A DNA stretch of 64,000 bases from CAXBES01 sp963974915 (GCA_963974915.1 CAXBES010000007.1:1-64000); one strand, 5' to 3'; shown: positions 15,827-25,356, counted from the stretch's first letter. Notes: generated from the sequence alone by a model not told the origin. Numbers and translations: made by a program.

Positions 15827-16726
15827 ATGGCAAAAGCAACAAAAAAACAAGCTTTAGGAAGAGGGCTTTCGGCACTGTTAAAAGACCCTTCTAACGATAT
15901 TCAATCTGTTTCCGATAAGAACGCAGATAAAGTAGTTGGGAGCATTGTAGAACTCGACCTGAGCGCTATAGAAGTAAATCCGTTTCAACCCAGAACAAGC
16001 TTTAACGAAGAATCGCTTCGGGAACTCGCCTCTTCCATAAAAGAATTAGGAGTTATTCAACCCATAACGGTTCGTAAACTCGACTTTAATAAATACCAAT
16101 TAGTAAGTGGAGAACGTCGTTTTCGCGCTTCCAAATTAATTGGCTTAGAGACGATCCCGTCATACATTCGAATTGCTAACGACCAGGAATCGCTTGAAAT
16201 GGCACTGGTCGAAAATATTCAGCGGCAGGACCTTGATCCTATCGAAATCGCCTTATCTTACCAACGACTCATCGAAGAAATTGATGTGACTCAGGAAGAA
16301 TTAAGTGACCGTGTAGGAAAAAATCGCTCTACGATCGCTAATTACCTTAGATTACTAAAGTTAGATCCCATTATCCAAACCGGAATGCGTGATGGGTTTA
16401 TTTCAATGGGCCACGGAAGAGCATTGATCAATATTGAAGATACTGAAGACCAACTGGATATTTATGAAAAGATACTGAGTAATAAGCTTTCTGTTAGAGA
16501 TACCGAAGCGATGGTACGTACTTTTAAGTCGCCGGAAGAAAAAGTTGCATCAAAAAAACCTTCTATTCCCGGTTATGCTAAGGACGCAAAAAAAGAACTC
16601 ACTCAATTACTAGATAGTAAAGTATCGGTGAAGGTAGCAAAAACCGGAAAAGGTCAGTTGGTGCTTCCGTTTCAGAATAAAGAAGATTTATCGCGTATTC
16701 TCAAGCTCATAAAAGGTGAAAAGTAA
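15827..16726 (+). CDS. parB: Chromosome partitioning protein ParB
   Basis: ParB is the CTP-dependent clamp that loads at parS sites. The 299-aa protein has the N-terminal KKQALGRGLSALL signature, the ParB/Srx domain with NPFQPR and the CTP-binding GERRFRA motif (LVSGERRFRASKLIGL), the ENIQRQDLDPIE segment, a helix-turn-helix (TQEELSDRVGKNRSTIANYLRLL) and a C-terminal dimerisation domain. It forms an operon with parA. The downstream DUF5683 gene starts inside its last codons. Confidence 0.96.
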   Translation: MAKATKKQALGRGLSALLKDPSNDIQSVSDKNADKVVGSIVELDLSAIEVNPFQPRTSFNEESLRELASSIKELGVIQPITVRKLDFNKYQLVSGERRFRASKLIGLETIPSYIRIANDQESLEMALVENIQRQDLDPIEIALSYQRLIEEIDVTQEELSDRVGKNRSTIANYLRLLKLDPIIQTGMRDGFISMGHGRALINIEDTEDQLDIYEKILSNKLSVRDTEAMVRTFKSPEEKVASKKPSIPGYAKDAKKELTQLLDSKVSVKVAKTGKGQLVLPFQNKEDLSRILKLIKGEK

Positions 16727-17309
16727 CCTACTTTTTATTGTTTTATTTTTTTTCGCAGCTACACTCATTGCGCAAACCAGTGACACCCTTACTGTAAAAA
16801 AACAGGAGGGTATCATCGTAGTTAAAGACACTGTAAGAGAACTCTATGATCCTCTTGCTCCACAAAGAGCTGCTTTTTATTCGGCTGTGGTTCCCGGTTT
16901 AGGACAGGCTTACAATAAGAAGTACTGGAAAATCCCTATTATCTATGCAGGAATGGCAGCGGGAGTGTATTTTTATATTCAAAATGACAATGATTACGAT
17001 CGTTTCAGAAATGCATACAAACGCAGGTTAGCAGGTTTTACAGACGACGAGTTCTACGGAAGCGGTACAACTCCCGTTATTTCTAACGAACGCTTGATCG
17101 ATGCACAGCAGTCTGCACAAAAAAATAAAGACATTAGTATAATCGTATCGTTGGCATTCTATCTTGTGAATATCATTGACGCAAATGTGGATGCGCATTT
17201 ACGACAATACAACGTTAGCGACGACTTATCACTGCAACCCAATTTAGATTTGAATCCAATAAATGCTCAAACCAACTACGGTTTGTCACTCACCTATAAA
17301 TTTAAATGA
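16716..17309 (+). CDS. DUF5683-domain envelope protein
   Basis: The 197-aa protein starts at GTG 16716, overlapping the parB end by 11 nt. It has a signal peptide (LLFIVLFFFAATLIAQ) and then a region with two hydrophobic stretches (PGLGQAYNKKYWKIPIIYAGMAAGVYFYI and ISIIVSLAFYLVNIIDA), ending in a LSLTYKFK beta-strand. The order parA-parB-DUF5683-dapB is one I recall as common in Flavobacteria. The function is unknown. The last codons overlap the dapB start (ATGA). Confidence 0.82.
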   Translation: MKSNLLFIVLFFFAATLIAQTSDTLTVKKQEGIIVVKDTVRELYDPLAPQRAAFYSAVVPGLGQAYNKKYWKIPIIYAGMAAGVYFYIQNDNDYDRFRNAYKRRLAGFTDDEFYGSGTTPVISNERLIDAQQSAQKNKDISIIVSLAFYLVNIIDANVDAHLRQYNVSDDLSLQPNLDLNPINAQTNYGLSLTYKFK

Positions 17310-18007
17310 AAATAGCACTTTTAGGATATGGCAAAATGGGTAAAACTATAGAGCGACTTGCTTCAGGCAAAGGACATACTGTTGTGTTTAAAAGTTCGAG
17401 TAATTCTTCGGAAGGAGATATAGAATTGGCAGATGTTGCTATCGAATTTTCAACACCTGAAACGGCTGTAGCTAACTTAAAGAAATGTTTTGAGCTTAAT
17501 ATTCCGGTCGTTTCTGGCACTACCGGTTGGCTGGAGCACTATGATGAAATCATAAAGTTATGTGAACAGCGTAACGGAAGCTTCCTGTATGCGTCCAATT
17601 TCAGCGTAGGAGTTAATTTATTTTTCAATCTGAATCGATATCTTGCAAAACTTATGCAACCTTGGGACGAGTACAAGGTCTCCATTGAAGAGATACATCA
17701 TACCGAAAAGAAAGATGCTCCAAGTGGAACGGCCATCACGATCGCTGAAGGAATTATTGAAAATTCGGCTAAAAAAACCTGGAACCTGGATGCAAAGAGC
17801 GAAGAAGAAATTAATATTGTAGCAAAGCGGATCGCAGATGTAAAAGGGACACATATTGTTTCATATGATTCAGAAATTGATAAAATTGAAATAAAACATG
17901 AAGCACACAGTAGAGATGGTTTTGCTATTGGGGCTATCATCGCTGCTCAATGGCTTCAGAATAAAAAAGGAGTACACACCATGAAAGATGTACTTGGCAT
18001 TAAATAA
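17306..18007 (+). CDS. dapB: 4-hydroxy-tetrahydrodipicolinate reductase
   Basis: DapB makes tetrahydrodipicolinate in the lysine and diaminopimelate pathway. The 233-aa protein has the NAD(P)-binding GYGKMGK at its N-terminus, VSGTTGW, ASNFSVGVNLFF, and the active-site HHTEKKDAPSGTA with the catalytic His pair and Lys. The C-terminal RDGFAIGAIIAAQWL is typical. It is slightly shorter than the E. coli enzyme (273 aa), as usual in Bacteroidota. dapD, a later enzyme of the same pathway, is at the end of the window. Confidence 0.95.
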   Translation: MKIALLGYGKMGKTIERLASGKGHTVVFKSSSNSSEGDIELADVAIEFSTPETAVANLKKCFELNIPVVSGTTGWLEHYDEIIKLCEQRNGSFLYASNFSVGVNLFFNLNRYLAKLMQPWDEYKVSIEEIHHTEKKDAPSGTAITIAEGIIENSAKKTWNLDAKSEEEINIVAKRIADVKGTHIVSYDSEIDKIEIKHEAHSRDGFAIGAIIAAQWLQNKKGVHTMKDVLGIK

Positions 18008-18060
18008 AATTCACAATAATATTTTGAAGGCTTAGTGTTTCAGAATAAAAAAATAAAATT

Positions 18061-19686
18061 ATGAGTTGGACCGGTTGGTTATTATTTATCTTGATCGTAC
18101 AAGTAATTCACTTTTTAGGAACCTGGAAAATGTATATTGCCACAGGAAGAAAGGCATGGGAAGCAGCAGTACCGGTGTACAATTCCATTATCCTGATGAA
18201 AATTATTAACAGACCATGGTGGTGGACGATCCTATTATTTATACCCATTGTTAACCTCATTATGTTTCCCGTTGTTTGGGTGGAAACATTAAGGAGTTTT
18301 GGAAAAAACAGCACTACGGATACTATTTTGGGAGTGGTCACCTTCGGACTCTACATTTATTACGTCAATTATACTCAAAAACTTACTCATATCAAGGATC
18401 GAAGTCTGCGTCCGCGTAGCGCTTCGGGTGAGTGGATAAGTTCAATTCTTTTTGCTGTGGTTGCGGCTACGATCGTTCATACCTATTTTATGCAACCCTT
18501 TACGATCCCTACTTCATCTTTAGAAAAAACACTATTGGTCGGAGATTTTCTATTCGTTAGTAAATTCCATTATGGAGCTCGTACACCCATGACGCCTATT
18601 TCATTTCCAATGGTTCATGATACCATTCCGGTAATAAAAACGAAGTCCTATTTAAAGAAACCACAAATACCGTATTTTAGATTTCCCGGATTTCAGAAGA
18701 TAAAAAGAAATGATATCGTAGTATTTAGTTGGCCGCCTGATACACTTACCAACATTACCGATCCTCGTAGTCCTGTAGATATAAAACCGCTAGATAAGAA
18801 ATCTAATTACGTAAAACGTTGTGTTGGTTTACCGGGAGACTCTTTAGAAATTCGCGATGGTTATGTTTTTATCAATGGAAAGCAAAATGTATTGCCGAGT
18901 AGGGCTAAGCTAGAATTTTCTTATTGGGTTAAATATAAGTCACCACAGTCTAGATTAAGTGAAAATCAATTATACGAATTGTATGGGATAACTGACGGGA
19001 CTGTTGAACTCAACCAAGAAACCGGAGAATTTAGAATTGCTTCTGTTACTGAAGATGTTGCCAATAGATTAAAGAATCATCCCAATGTAGCTTCAATTAG
19101 AAGAGCAATTAGTCCTTCAGGTGAAATGGACATTCAAAGATATTATGATGAAAATAATAATATAATAACTAATACTAAAGTAATATTTCCAAATAGTGGT
19201 TTGGTTCAATGGAATACAGATAACATGGGCCCACTCTACATCCCCAAAGCTGGTGCAACAGCTAATATAACACCCGAAACTTTACCCCTTTACAGAAGAA
19301 TTATTGAGGTTTATGAAGGAAGTGAGATAGGAATTGACAATAAAATTTCGCAGTCCGGGACTCAAGTGCTATTAAACGGAAATCCCCTTACTCAATACAC
19401 CTTTAAGTTAGATTATTATTGGATGATGGGTGATAACAGAAACAATTCGCAGGATGCCCGTATGTGGGGATTCGTGCCTTTTACACATGTGGTTGGGAAA
19501 CCTGTCTTTGTATGGATGAGCTGGGATAGTAATGCCAAAGGAATTGCCAATAAGATTAGATGGGATAGAATGTTTACTACAGTTGGCGGAGACGGCGAGC
19601 CGGTTTCCTATTTCAAATACTTCATAATTCTGGTAGCCGGTTGGTTTATTTTTGATTTCTTCAGAAAACGCCGTAAAAAAGCGTAA
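18061..19686 (+). CDS. lepB: Signal peptidase I with N-terminal membrane extension
   Basis: LepB cleaves signal peptides at the outer face of the inner membrane. The 541-aa protein is larger than most LepB. Residues 1-110 form a membrane domain (DUF5684-like: segments at about 4-21, 55-75 and 88-103). The S26 domain follows a membrane helix at about 125-145. Ser153 in PTSSLEKTL and Lys252 in KRCVGLPGD form the catalytic dyad, and MMGDNRNNSQDARMWGFVP is the last conserved box. An insert of about 190 residues separates the Lys box from that last box. A final hydrophobic helix lies near the C-terminus. Confidence 0.93.
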   Translation: MSWTGWLLFILIVQVIHFLGTWKMYIATGRKAWEAAVPVYNSIILMKIINRPWWWTILLFIPIVNLIMFPVVWVETLRSFGKNSTTDTILGVVTFGLYIYYVNYTQKLTHIKDRSLRPRSASGEWISSILFAVVAATIVHTYFMQPFTIPTSSLEKTLLVGDFLFVSKFHYGARTPMTPISFPMVHDTIPVIKTKSYLKKPQIPYFRFPGFQKIKRNDIVVFSWPPDTLTNITDPRSPVDIKPLDKKSNYVKRCVGLPGDSLEIRDGYVFINGKQNVLPSRAKLEFSYWVKYKSPQSRLSENQLYELYGITDGTVELNQETGEFRIASVTEDVANRLKNHPNVASIRRAISPSGEMDIQRYYDENNNIITNTKVIFPNSGLVQWNTDNMGPLYIPKAGATANITPETLPLYRRIIEVYEGSEIGIDNKISQSGTQVLLNGNPLTQYTFKLDYYWMMGDNRNNSQDARMWGFVPFTHVVGKPVFVWMSWDSNAKGIANKIRWDRMFTTVGGDGEPVSYFKYFIILVAGWFIFDFFRKRRKKA

Positions 19687-19726
19687 TTATCGAGGATTTC
19701 CTTAGTTGTTATTTGAATTTTGACAG

Positions 19727-20359
19727 ATGAACACTATCCTTATCCATCCTTCATATTTTCCCTCGATCGCACAAATGACTGCGATCGCACAGTCGAAGGA
19801 CGTGATTTTCGAAATTCATGACAATTATCAAAAACAAACATACCGCAACAGAGCTTATATAGCACACAGTAATGGTAAACTGCTACTCAGTGTGCCTGTA
19901 AAACATGCCAAAGATGGCAGCCGACAAAAAATGGCGGAGGTTGCAGTGGAAAACGAATTCCCGTGGCAGGCACATCACTGGAAATCCATCCAAAGTGCGT
20001 ACCGCACCTCGCCTTTTTTCGAATTTTACGAAGATGATCTAAAGGAACTATTTACAAAACCCGTTACCTGTCTCCTAGAGCACAACGTTCGTATTCATGA
20101 AATACTTTGTGACCTGCTTGGGCTAACTGTCGCTACTTCTTACACCCGGTCTTACGAAAAGAACTCTAAACATATAGATCTTAGAAATTTGATAAACGTA
20201 AAGAAAGAACCAAAATACCCCCTTCAACCCTACATTCAAGTTTTAGAAGAGAATCACGGGTTTCTACCTAATCTTTCGGTTCTGGATCTTCTATTTAATG
20301 AAGGTACTAATGCCTTGAATTATCTTGAGAGTCAAGAGATCTTCGACGATATTTTATAG
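19727..20359 (+). CDS. WbqC-family protein
   Basis: The 210-aa protein fits the WbqC-like family (YFPSIAQM start, YQKQTYRNRAYI, LLSVPVKHAK, then WQAHHWKSIQSAYRTSPFFEFYEDDL). Some members are encoded in O-antigen or sugar-modification clusters, but the biochemical role is not settled. No signal peptide is present. It follows lepB by 40 nt and converges on the nuclease-like gene at 20378. Confidence 0.8.
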   Translation: MNTILIHPSYFPSIAQMTAIAQSKDVIFEIHDNYQKQTYRNRAYIAHSNGKLLLSVPVKHAKDGSRQKMAEVAVENEFPWQAHHWKSIQSAYRTSPFFEFYEDDLKELFTKPVTCLLEHNVRIHEILCDLLGLTVATSYTRSYEKNSKHIDLRNLINVKKEPKYPLQPYIQVLEENHGFLPNLSVLDLLFNEGTNALNYLESQEIFDDIL

Positions 20360-20377
20360 TTTTCTTCAGAAATAAAA

Positions 20378-21427
20378 TTAATCCCAGCCAAAGGTCGCCA
20401 TAACCGGAAAATGATCTGAGAAGGTTTCCTTAATTGTCACAAAATCTGAAACATGAAACTCTTCCGAAGAAAATATATAATCGATTCGCATCGGGTAAAA
20501 GTCGAAATACAACGTAGCTCCTATCCCACTCCCACGCTCTAAAAATGCGTCTTGCATCCCCACTGAAGCTTTATTATAAACGAACGAATACGGAGTATTA
20601 TTAAAATCCCCACACATGATTACAGGATGTGGCGATGTTTCTTTATGAGTTAGCACCGATTCTAATTGATCCTGCTGACCAATAAACGCCCCGGCCAATC
20701 TCTTGCGCAATTTTTCTTTATCATTATCCTGAAGAGAACTCACACTAGATTTAATTCCCAAAGAATTTAAGTGCAAATTATAGACTCTTATGGTATCAGT
20801 ATCCTTTATCACATCGGCGTAGATAGAGTTATTGTAGGTTCCATAGAAATCGAATGCCGCACCGTTTATAAGGGGATATTTAGATAAAATGGCATGACCA
20901 AGAATACTCTCTTTAAGCGCCCCTTTCTTTTGGTCGGTGACTTTATAATGAATGTATTGGTATGGATACTTCGGAAACTTTAGGTGGACATTTTTATAGT
21001 ATTCCTGAATACAAACTACATCCGGATCCTGTGTTTCTAATAATTCTGAAAGGGTTTCTGAAACATTAACAGACGAATTCTCTTCGTAGGCATTAAACAA
21101 TCTCACGTTATACGATAACACTTTTAAGGTATTTTTATATTCTGAAGCATCATCTCTTGTTGAAAACTTCATCGCAGTGGGAAATACAAAAAAAGCGATT
21201 ATTAGCAAGGTTAGTGATAAAAACACCTGTCGTCTACGTCGCAGCGTCCAGTAAATCACAAAAATGAAATTGATGACCAATATTGGGGAAGTGAACACAC
21301 TAAGTATAGAAATTGTAGCAAATGTCTTTGGCGCTAAATAAGGAACAAAAAAACAAATCACCAGCAGAAGCGCTACGACTGTATTCACCCAAAATAGTAT
21401 TTTCCCCAAAAAACCTAATTTCTTCAA
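20378..21427 (-). CDS. Membrane-anchored endonuclease/exonuclease/phosphatase-family protein
   Basis: The 349-aa protein has two to three N-terminal membrane segments (about residues 8-32, 38-58 and 68-88) followed by an exposed EEP domain. Visible EEP motifs are LKVLSYNVRLFN (metal-binding Asn), CIQEYYKN (metal-binding Glu), VYNLHLNS, MCGDFNNTPYS and FSDHFPVMATF (catalytic Asp-His). The fold covers nucleases and phospholipid or inositol phosphatases, so the substrate is open. The start is TTG at 21427, which precedes the first membrane helix; no suitable ATG exists. It ends an operon with two rhomboids and mutL upstream. Confidence 0.84.
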   Translation of the reverse strand: MKKLGFLGKILFWVNTVVALLLVICFFVPYLAPKTFATISILSVFTSPILVINFIFVIYWTLRRRRQVFLSLTLLIIAFFVFPTAMKFSTRDDASEYKNTLKVLSYNVRLFNAYEENSSVNVSETLSELLETQDPDVVCIQEYYKNVHLKFPKYPYQYIHYKVTDQKKGALKESILGHAILSKYPLINGAAFDFYGTYNNSIYADVIKDTDTIRVYNLHLNSLGIKSSVSSLQDNDKEKLRKRLAGAFIGQQDQLESVLTHKETSPHPVIMCGDFNNTPYSFVYNKASVGMQDAFLERGSGIGATLYFDFYPMRIDYIFSSEEFHVSDFVTIKETFSDHFPVMATFGWD

Positions 21428-21442
21428 AATAACGCGTTTTAT

Positions 21443-22321
21443 CTAGTCTTCCTTACCGGCCTTGAACAAAAAGTCTTTTTCGGCTTTTGTAAGACTTTCA
21501 TAACCACTCTTTCCAATTTTATCTAAGATAGCGTCCACTTTTTTCTGGTTGTCAGACTTGGAAACAGTATTCTTTTTAGCAGTATTACTGCGGGTCGGGG
21601 ATGTTCGATGAACCGTTTTTAATGGTTTTTTCTCTTTAGGTTTAAATAATTGTTGCACCCAATCTATTAAATTTTCAAACCATTTACCAATATCTTTTCC
21701 ATTACTCAATTGCTGCGCATAGATATAACCAAAAAACGCACCCCCTAAATGTGCCAATAAACCTCCTGCATTTCCGGAAGTTGGGAGACGCACAAGATCA
21801 AAGACCAATAGAAACACTGCGATCTGCCATAGTTTGATAGTAAATGTAAAGATCCTAACTGCTGTGTTGGGTGTATATGTGGCAATAAAGACCATGATCG
21901 CCATTACAGCTCCCGAAGCACCAATTAAGAATCCTTTGGTGTTGGAAAAAACAGGAAATATATTATAAGCCACTACGTAGGTAAGCCCACCAAATAAAGC
22001 TCCAAGAAGATATACAGTGAGGAAGCGTTTTTCAGAAAATAAATTTAAAATAAACCTTCCAAACCAATGCAGCCAAAGCATATTAAACAGAATATGCCAA
22101 AAACCAAAATGAAGAAAGCTATAAGTAAATAACGACCAGGGCTGTAGGATCAATTTGCCAAGATCATCGGGAAGTACAAACCATTTCGCCAGGGTACCCT
22201 GACCCATTTGCATAAAAAACGCGATCAGGTTAACTAAAATAAAGATGCCCACATTGATCGCTATTAGCTTTACGATTATGTTAGCTGTCTTAAATTGATA
22301 TGTTAGATTATTCGTTGTCAT
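21443..22321 (-). CDS. Rhomboid-family intramembrane serine protease (second of pair)
   Basis: The 292-aa membrane protein has about six hydrophobic helices. The catalytic Ser lies in GASGAVMAIMVF and the His in LAHLGGAFFGYIYA. The HILFNMLWLHWFG segment matches the conserved rhomboid helix with Asn. The last 80 residues form a basic, proline- and lysine-rich cytosolic tail. It sits 3 nt downstream of another rhomboid gene. The ATG is at 22321. Confidence 0.9.
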   Translation of the reverse strand: MTTNNLTYQFKTANIIVKLIAINVGIFILVNLIAFFMQMGQGTLAKWFVLPDDLGKLILQPWSLFTYSFLHFGFWHILFNMLWLHWFGRFILNLFSEKRFLTVYLLGALFGGLTYVVAYNIFPVFSNTKGFLIGASGAVMAIMVFIATYTPNTAVRIFTFTIKLWQIAVFLLVFDLVRLPTSGNAGGLLAHLGGAFFGYIYAQQLSNGKDIGKWFENLIDWVQQLFKPKEKKPLKTVHRTSPTRSNTAKKNTVSKSDNQKKVDAILDKIGKSGYESLTKAEKDFLFKAGKED

Positions 22322-22324
22322 TTA

Positions 22325-23077
22325 TCAGTCCCATCTATGATCGTCAAAACTATTTTTCTTCCAGTAATACGCCATAATAAACCCGAACAATGCACCACCA
22401 ATATGCGCCCAATTGGCAATATTCTGCCCGAACAAAGAGAAACCTGTAAGTCCGGAAAACAGATCGAGCAGTAATAATCCGGGAATAAAATACTTCGCTT
22501 TTATTGGAATTGGCAAGAATATCAACATCAGTTCCGCATTTGGATACATGAGTCCGAAGGCCACCAAAACCCCATAGACCGCACCCGAAGCACCAACCGC
22601 CGGAGTATTAAAGTTAGCAAACATGTTATTAATCCTATCTATTGGAACTGTATCCAAGATAGCTTGACTTCCGCCGGTTCCGGTACTTAGAAAATTAGAA
22701 ATATCCTGAGAACTCCAACCCCCGGAAAGTAACGCGTCCATGGTTGTCTGTATCTGAATATACCCAACTACATTGTGAATTAAAGCTGCTCCAATTCCGG
22801 CCGAGAAGTAAAAAAACAGAAATTTCCTCTTACCCCAACGCGATTCAAGAGGAGAACCAAACATAAACAAGGCAAACATATTAAAGAAAATATGCATAAA
22901 ATTACTCCTGTCATGCATAAACATGTGTGTAATAGGCTGCCAAAATTGAAAATTCGGATTCTCGAAATAATAAAGTGAGAACAGTTTATAAGCAACATCT
23001 CCCAACATTAAGGAGCCCAGGTAGACCATCACATTTATGATGATCAAAAATTTTACCGCTTCTGTTAATCTTCCCAT
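22325..23077 (-). CDS. Rhomboid-family intramembrane serine protease (first of pair)
   Basis: The 250-aa protein has a rhomboid core: HIFFNMFALFMFG (conserved Asn helix), VGASGAVYGVLVAFG with the catalytic Ser, and NWAHIGGALFGFIMAYYW with the catalytic His. The loop between the second and third core helices is longer than in the next gene (about residues 85-150). It starts directly after the mutL stop, so mutL, both rhomboids and the EEP protein are probably co-transcribed. Confidence 0.9.
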   Translation of the reverse strand: MGRLTEAVKFLIIINVMVYLGSLMLGDVAYKLFSLYYFENPNFQFWQPITHMFMHDRSNFMHIFFNMFALFMFGSPLESRWGKRKFLFFYFSAGIGAALIHNVVGYIQIQTTMDALLSGGWSSQDISNFLSTGTGGSQAILDTVPIDRINNMFANFNTPAVGASGAVYGVLVAFGLMYPNAELMLIFLPIPIKAKYFIPGLLLLDLFSGLTGFSLFGQNIANWAHIGGALFGFIMAYYWKKNSFDDHRWD

Positions 23078-24925
23078 TTAAATAAATTTTTTATCAAAAT
23101 CGTTTGCGTTCATAGTAATTAAAACCGGTCTGTTAGAAGGTGAAACACTTGGTTCCTTACAAGCAAACAGCTTATTTATCATGTGCTCTCGCTCTTCTCT
23201 ACTCAATGCGACTCCAGATTTTACTGCCATACTTTTTGCCATGCTCTTTGCTAAAAGATCATTCTGACTAAACCCTGCATCGGGGACTTCATTGGTAATA
23301 GATTCGATGAGTTCGGCCAGGACTTGTTGCGCCTGACTCTCTAACAACGCTACGGGAAGGCCACTTATTTCTATACTTTCTTGGGTAATATTAGAAAATA
23401 CAAAACCCGTATGCTCCAATTGTTCCTTTATTTTTTTCAGAATAGCCATCTCAGGAACAGAAAAATGTAGCAACAATGGAAACAACAACTGCTGACTCAC
23501 CGCTTCCTGTACCGTAATATTTTTTAAAAGCTCTTCATATAAGATTCGCTGGTGAGCCAGATTTTGGTGAATCACCATGATTCCGGATTTTATCGGACTT
23601 ATAATATATTTATTCTGAAGTTGGAAGGTTGTCTGACCTGTCTCTTCCGAATCTCGATCAAATAGCGTACCCGTAACCTCATCACTTTCAAATGAAATGC
23701 TTTCTTCGGAAGGCTTATCAACGGTTAATTCGTCTGCCAAGCCAACATATAATGACTCCCACGAAGCCGGATTCTCTTTTCTTGACTGAAAATTACCAGA
23801 TTTGTATGTCGTTTCCTTCTGAAAAGGATTAAAATTTTTATCTACTTCTATAGTTGGGACCGAAGCCGTCTTTTTACTGTATTCGTATGGTGTATCGAAT
23901 CCCGAATCTCTGTTAAAATCTAATACCGGAGCTATACTAAACTGTCCTAAACTATGTTTTACAGTAGACCTCAACATAGCGTACATCGCATGCTCATCGT
24001 CAAACTTTATCTCCGTCTTCGTGGGATGTATATTAATATCTATAGACTTAGGATCAACCTCCAGAAACAAGAAGTATCCGGGGTGTGTTCCATCTTTTAT
24101 TAAACCTTCAAATGCCGACAATACTGCATGGTGCAGATAGGCACTTTTAATAAAACGATCGTTGACAAAAAAGAACTGCTCGCCTCTGCTTTTCTTGGCA
24201 AAATCGGGTTTTAAAACAAAACCGTTAATTTTTAAAATTTCAGTTTCTTCTTCAACGGGAACAAGCTTCTCGTTTGTTTTGTTTCCGAAGATATTTACAA
24301 TTCGTTGTCTCGAATTACTTTCGGGCAGGTTAAAAACGTCACTCCCGTTACTTATCATTGCAAAAGCTACTTGAGGATGTGCCAGTGCTACCCGGTGAAA
24401 CTCATCGATTATATGACGATTCTCCACCTGATTGCTTTTCAGGAAATTTCTACGTGCCGGAATGTTATAAAACAGGTTCTTAACCGAAATCGTAGTCCCT
24501 TTTGGAACAACTGCTGCCTCTTGAGAGGTTACCTCGCTACCTTCAATAGTAATTTTTGTACCTATTTCGTCATTTTCAGTCCTGCTCTTTAATTCAACAT
24601 GTGCGATCGCAGCAATAGAAGCTAATGCTTCGCCACGAAATCCTTTGGTGTGGAGATTGAAAAGATCATCGGCGACTTTGATCTTTGAAGTTGCGTGTCG
24701 CTCAAAACTAAGACGCGCATCTGTGGTACTCATCCCACTTCCGTTATCGATCACTTGAATTAATGTTTTACCCGCATCTTTTATTACCAATTTAACCTCT
24801 GATGCTCCTGCGTCTATCGCATTTTCAATAAGTTCTTTTACCACAGATGCAGGACGCTGTACGACCTCTCCGGCAGCAATCTGGTTTGCTACGTGATCTG
24901 GTAAAAGTTGAATGATGTCTGCCAT
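23078..24925 (-). CDS. mutL: DNA mismatch repair protein MutL
   Basis: MutL couples mismatch recognition by MutS to strand removal. The 615-aa protein has the GHKL ATPase motifs VKELIENAIDAGA, VIDNGSGM and HTKGFRGEALASIA in the first 100 residues, then the transducer domain (NVNDR-like FFVNDRFIKS, NIHPTKTEIKF). The C-terminal dimerisation domain begins near residue 440. The endonuclease motif DQHA(X)2E(X)4E is changed to HQNLAHQRILYEE, and the usual CPHGRP near the end reads SPSNRP, so nuclease activity is doubtful. The start codon overlaps the preceding gene stop by 1 nt. Confidence 0.95.
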   Translation of the reverse strand: MADIIQLLPDHVANQIAAGEVVQRPASVVKELIENAIDAGASEVKLVIKDAGKTLIQVIDNGSGMSTTDARLSFERHATSKIKVADDLFNLHTKGFRGEALASIAAIAHVELKSRTENDEIGTKITIEGSEVTSQEAAVVPKGTTISVKNLFYNIPARRNFLKSNQVENRHIIDEFHRVALAHPQVAFAMISNGSDVFNLPESNSRQRIVNIFGNKTNEKLVPVEEETEILKINGFVLKPDFAKKSRGEQFFFVNDRFIKSAYLHHAVLSAFEGLIKDGTHPGYFLFLEVDPKSIDINIHPTKTEIKFDDEHAMYAMLRSTVKHSLGQFSIAPVLDFNRDSGFDTPYEYSKKTASVPTIEVDKNFNPFQKETTYKSGNFQSRKENPASWESLYVGLADELTVDKPSEESISFESDEVTGTLFDRDSEETGQTTFQLQNKYIISPIKSGIMVIHQNLAHQRILYEELLKNITVQEAVSQQLLFPLLLHFSVPEMAILKKIKEQLEHTGFVFSNITQESIEISGLPVALLESQAQQVLAELIESITNEVPDAGFSQNDLLAKSMAKSMAVKSGVALSREEREHMINKLFACKEPSVSPSNRPVLITMNANDFDKKFI

Positions 24926-25212
24926 TAATTATTTAGGAAAATTGACAAATCGAAATCTATTATATAAAGAAAGACAAGTACTAAAAGTGAAACAATTAAA
25001 AATACCGTTCTATTAGACCTTTTATCAGATCTGTCTTTTAGATCTTCTAAGGCATTTTTAAATTTTCCTTTCAGACTGGAATTTTCTCCTACTGTGTTCC
25101 GGAATTTATCAAACTTATGCTCAATTTGAAAAGGACTTCCTTCCCCCTTATCATCAAAATAACGAGGGGTGTAATCAAACTTTTTGTTCTTACGTGTTTT
25201 TAGAATTCCCAT
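24925..25212 (-). CDS. Small single-helix membrane protein of unknown function
   Basis: The 95-aa protein has a basic, aromatic N-terminus (KTRKNKKFDYTPRYFDD), a charged middle and one hydrophobic segment near the C-terminus (TVFLIVSLLVLVFLYIIDF, about residues 69-88). Homologues sometimes carry the label riboflavin synthase beta subunit, probably borrowed from the ribH neighbour; nothing in this sequence supports that activity. It overlaps the mutL start by 1 nt. Confidence 0.75.
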   Translation of the reverse strand: MGILKTRKNKKFDYTPRYFDDKGEGSPFQIEHKFDKFRNTVGENSSLKGKFKNALEDLKDRSDKRSNRTVFLIVSLLVLVFLYIIDFDLSIFLNN

Positions 25213-25324
25213 AATTTCTGTGTTTTCAAAGTTACTTAAAATACGGCAGTTTTTGAAGTGTAAACCACAGTTACTTTAAAACAATTATAGTGCCGAAATG
25301 AATTAGGGAGAGTTAAATTAGTTC

Positions 25325-25356
25325 GTGATTGGTGATTGGTGATTGGTGATTGGTGA
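25325..25356. repeat. GTGATTG heptamer repeat (4.5 copies)
   Basis: Four perfect GTGATTG units and a final GTGA lie between ribH and the small membrane protein gene. A 7-bp unit can change in copy number by slippage. It is outside coding sequence, so phase variation would have to act on transcription or spacing. Confidence 0.9.
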
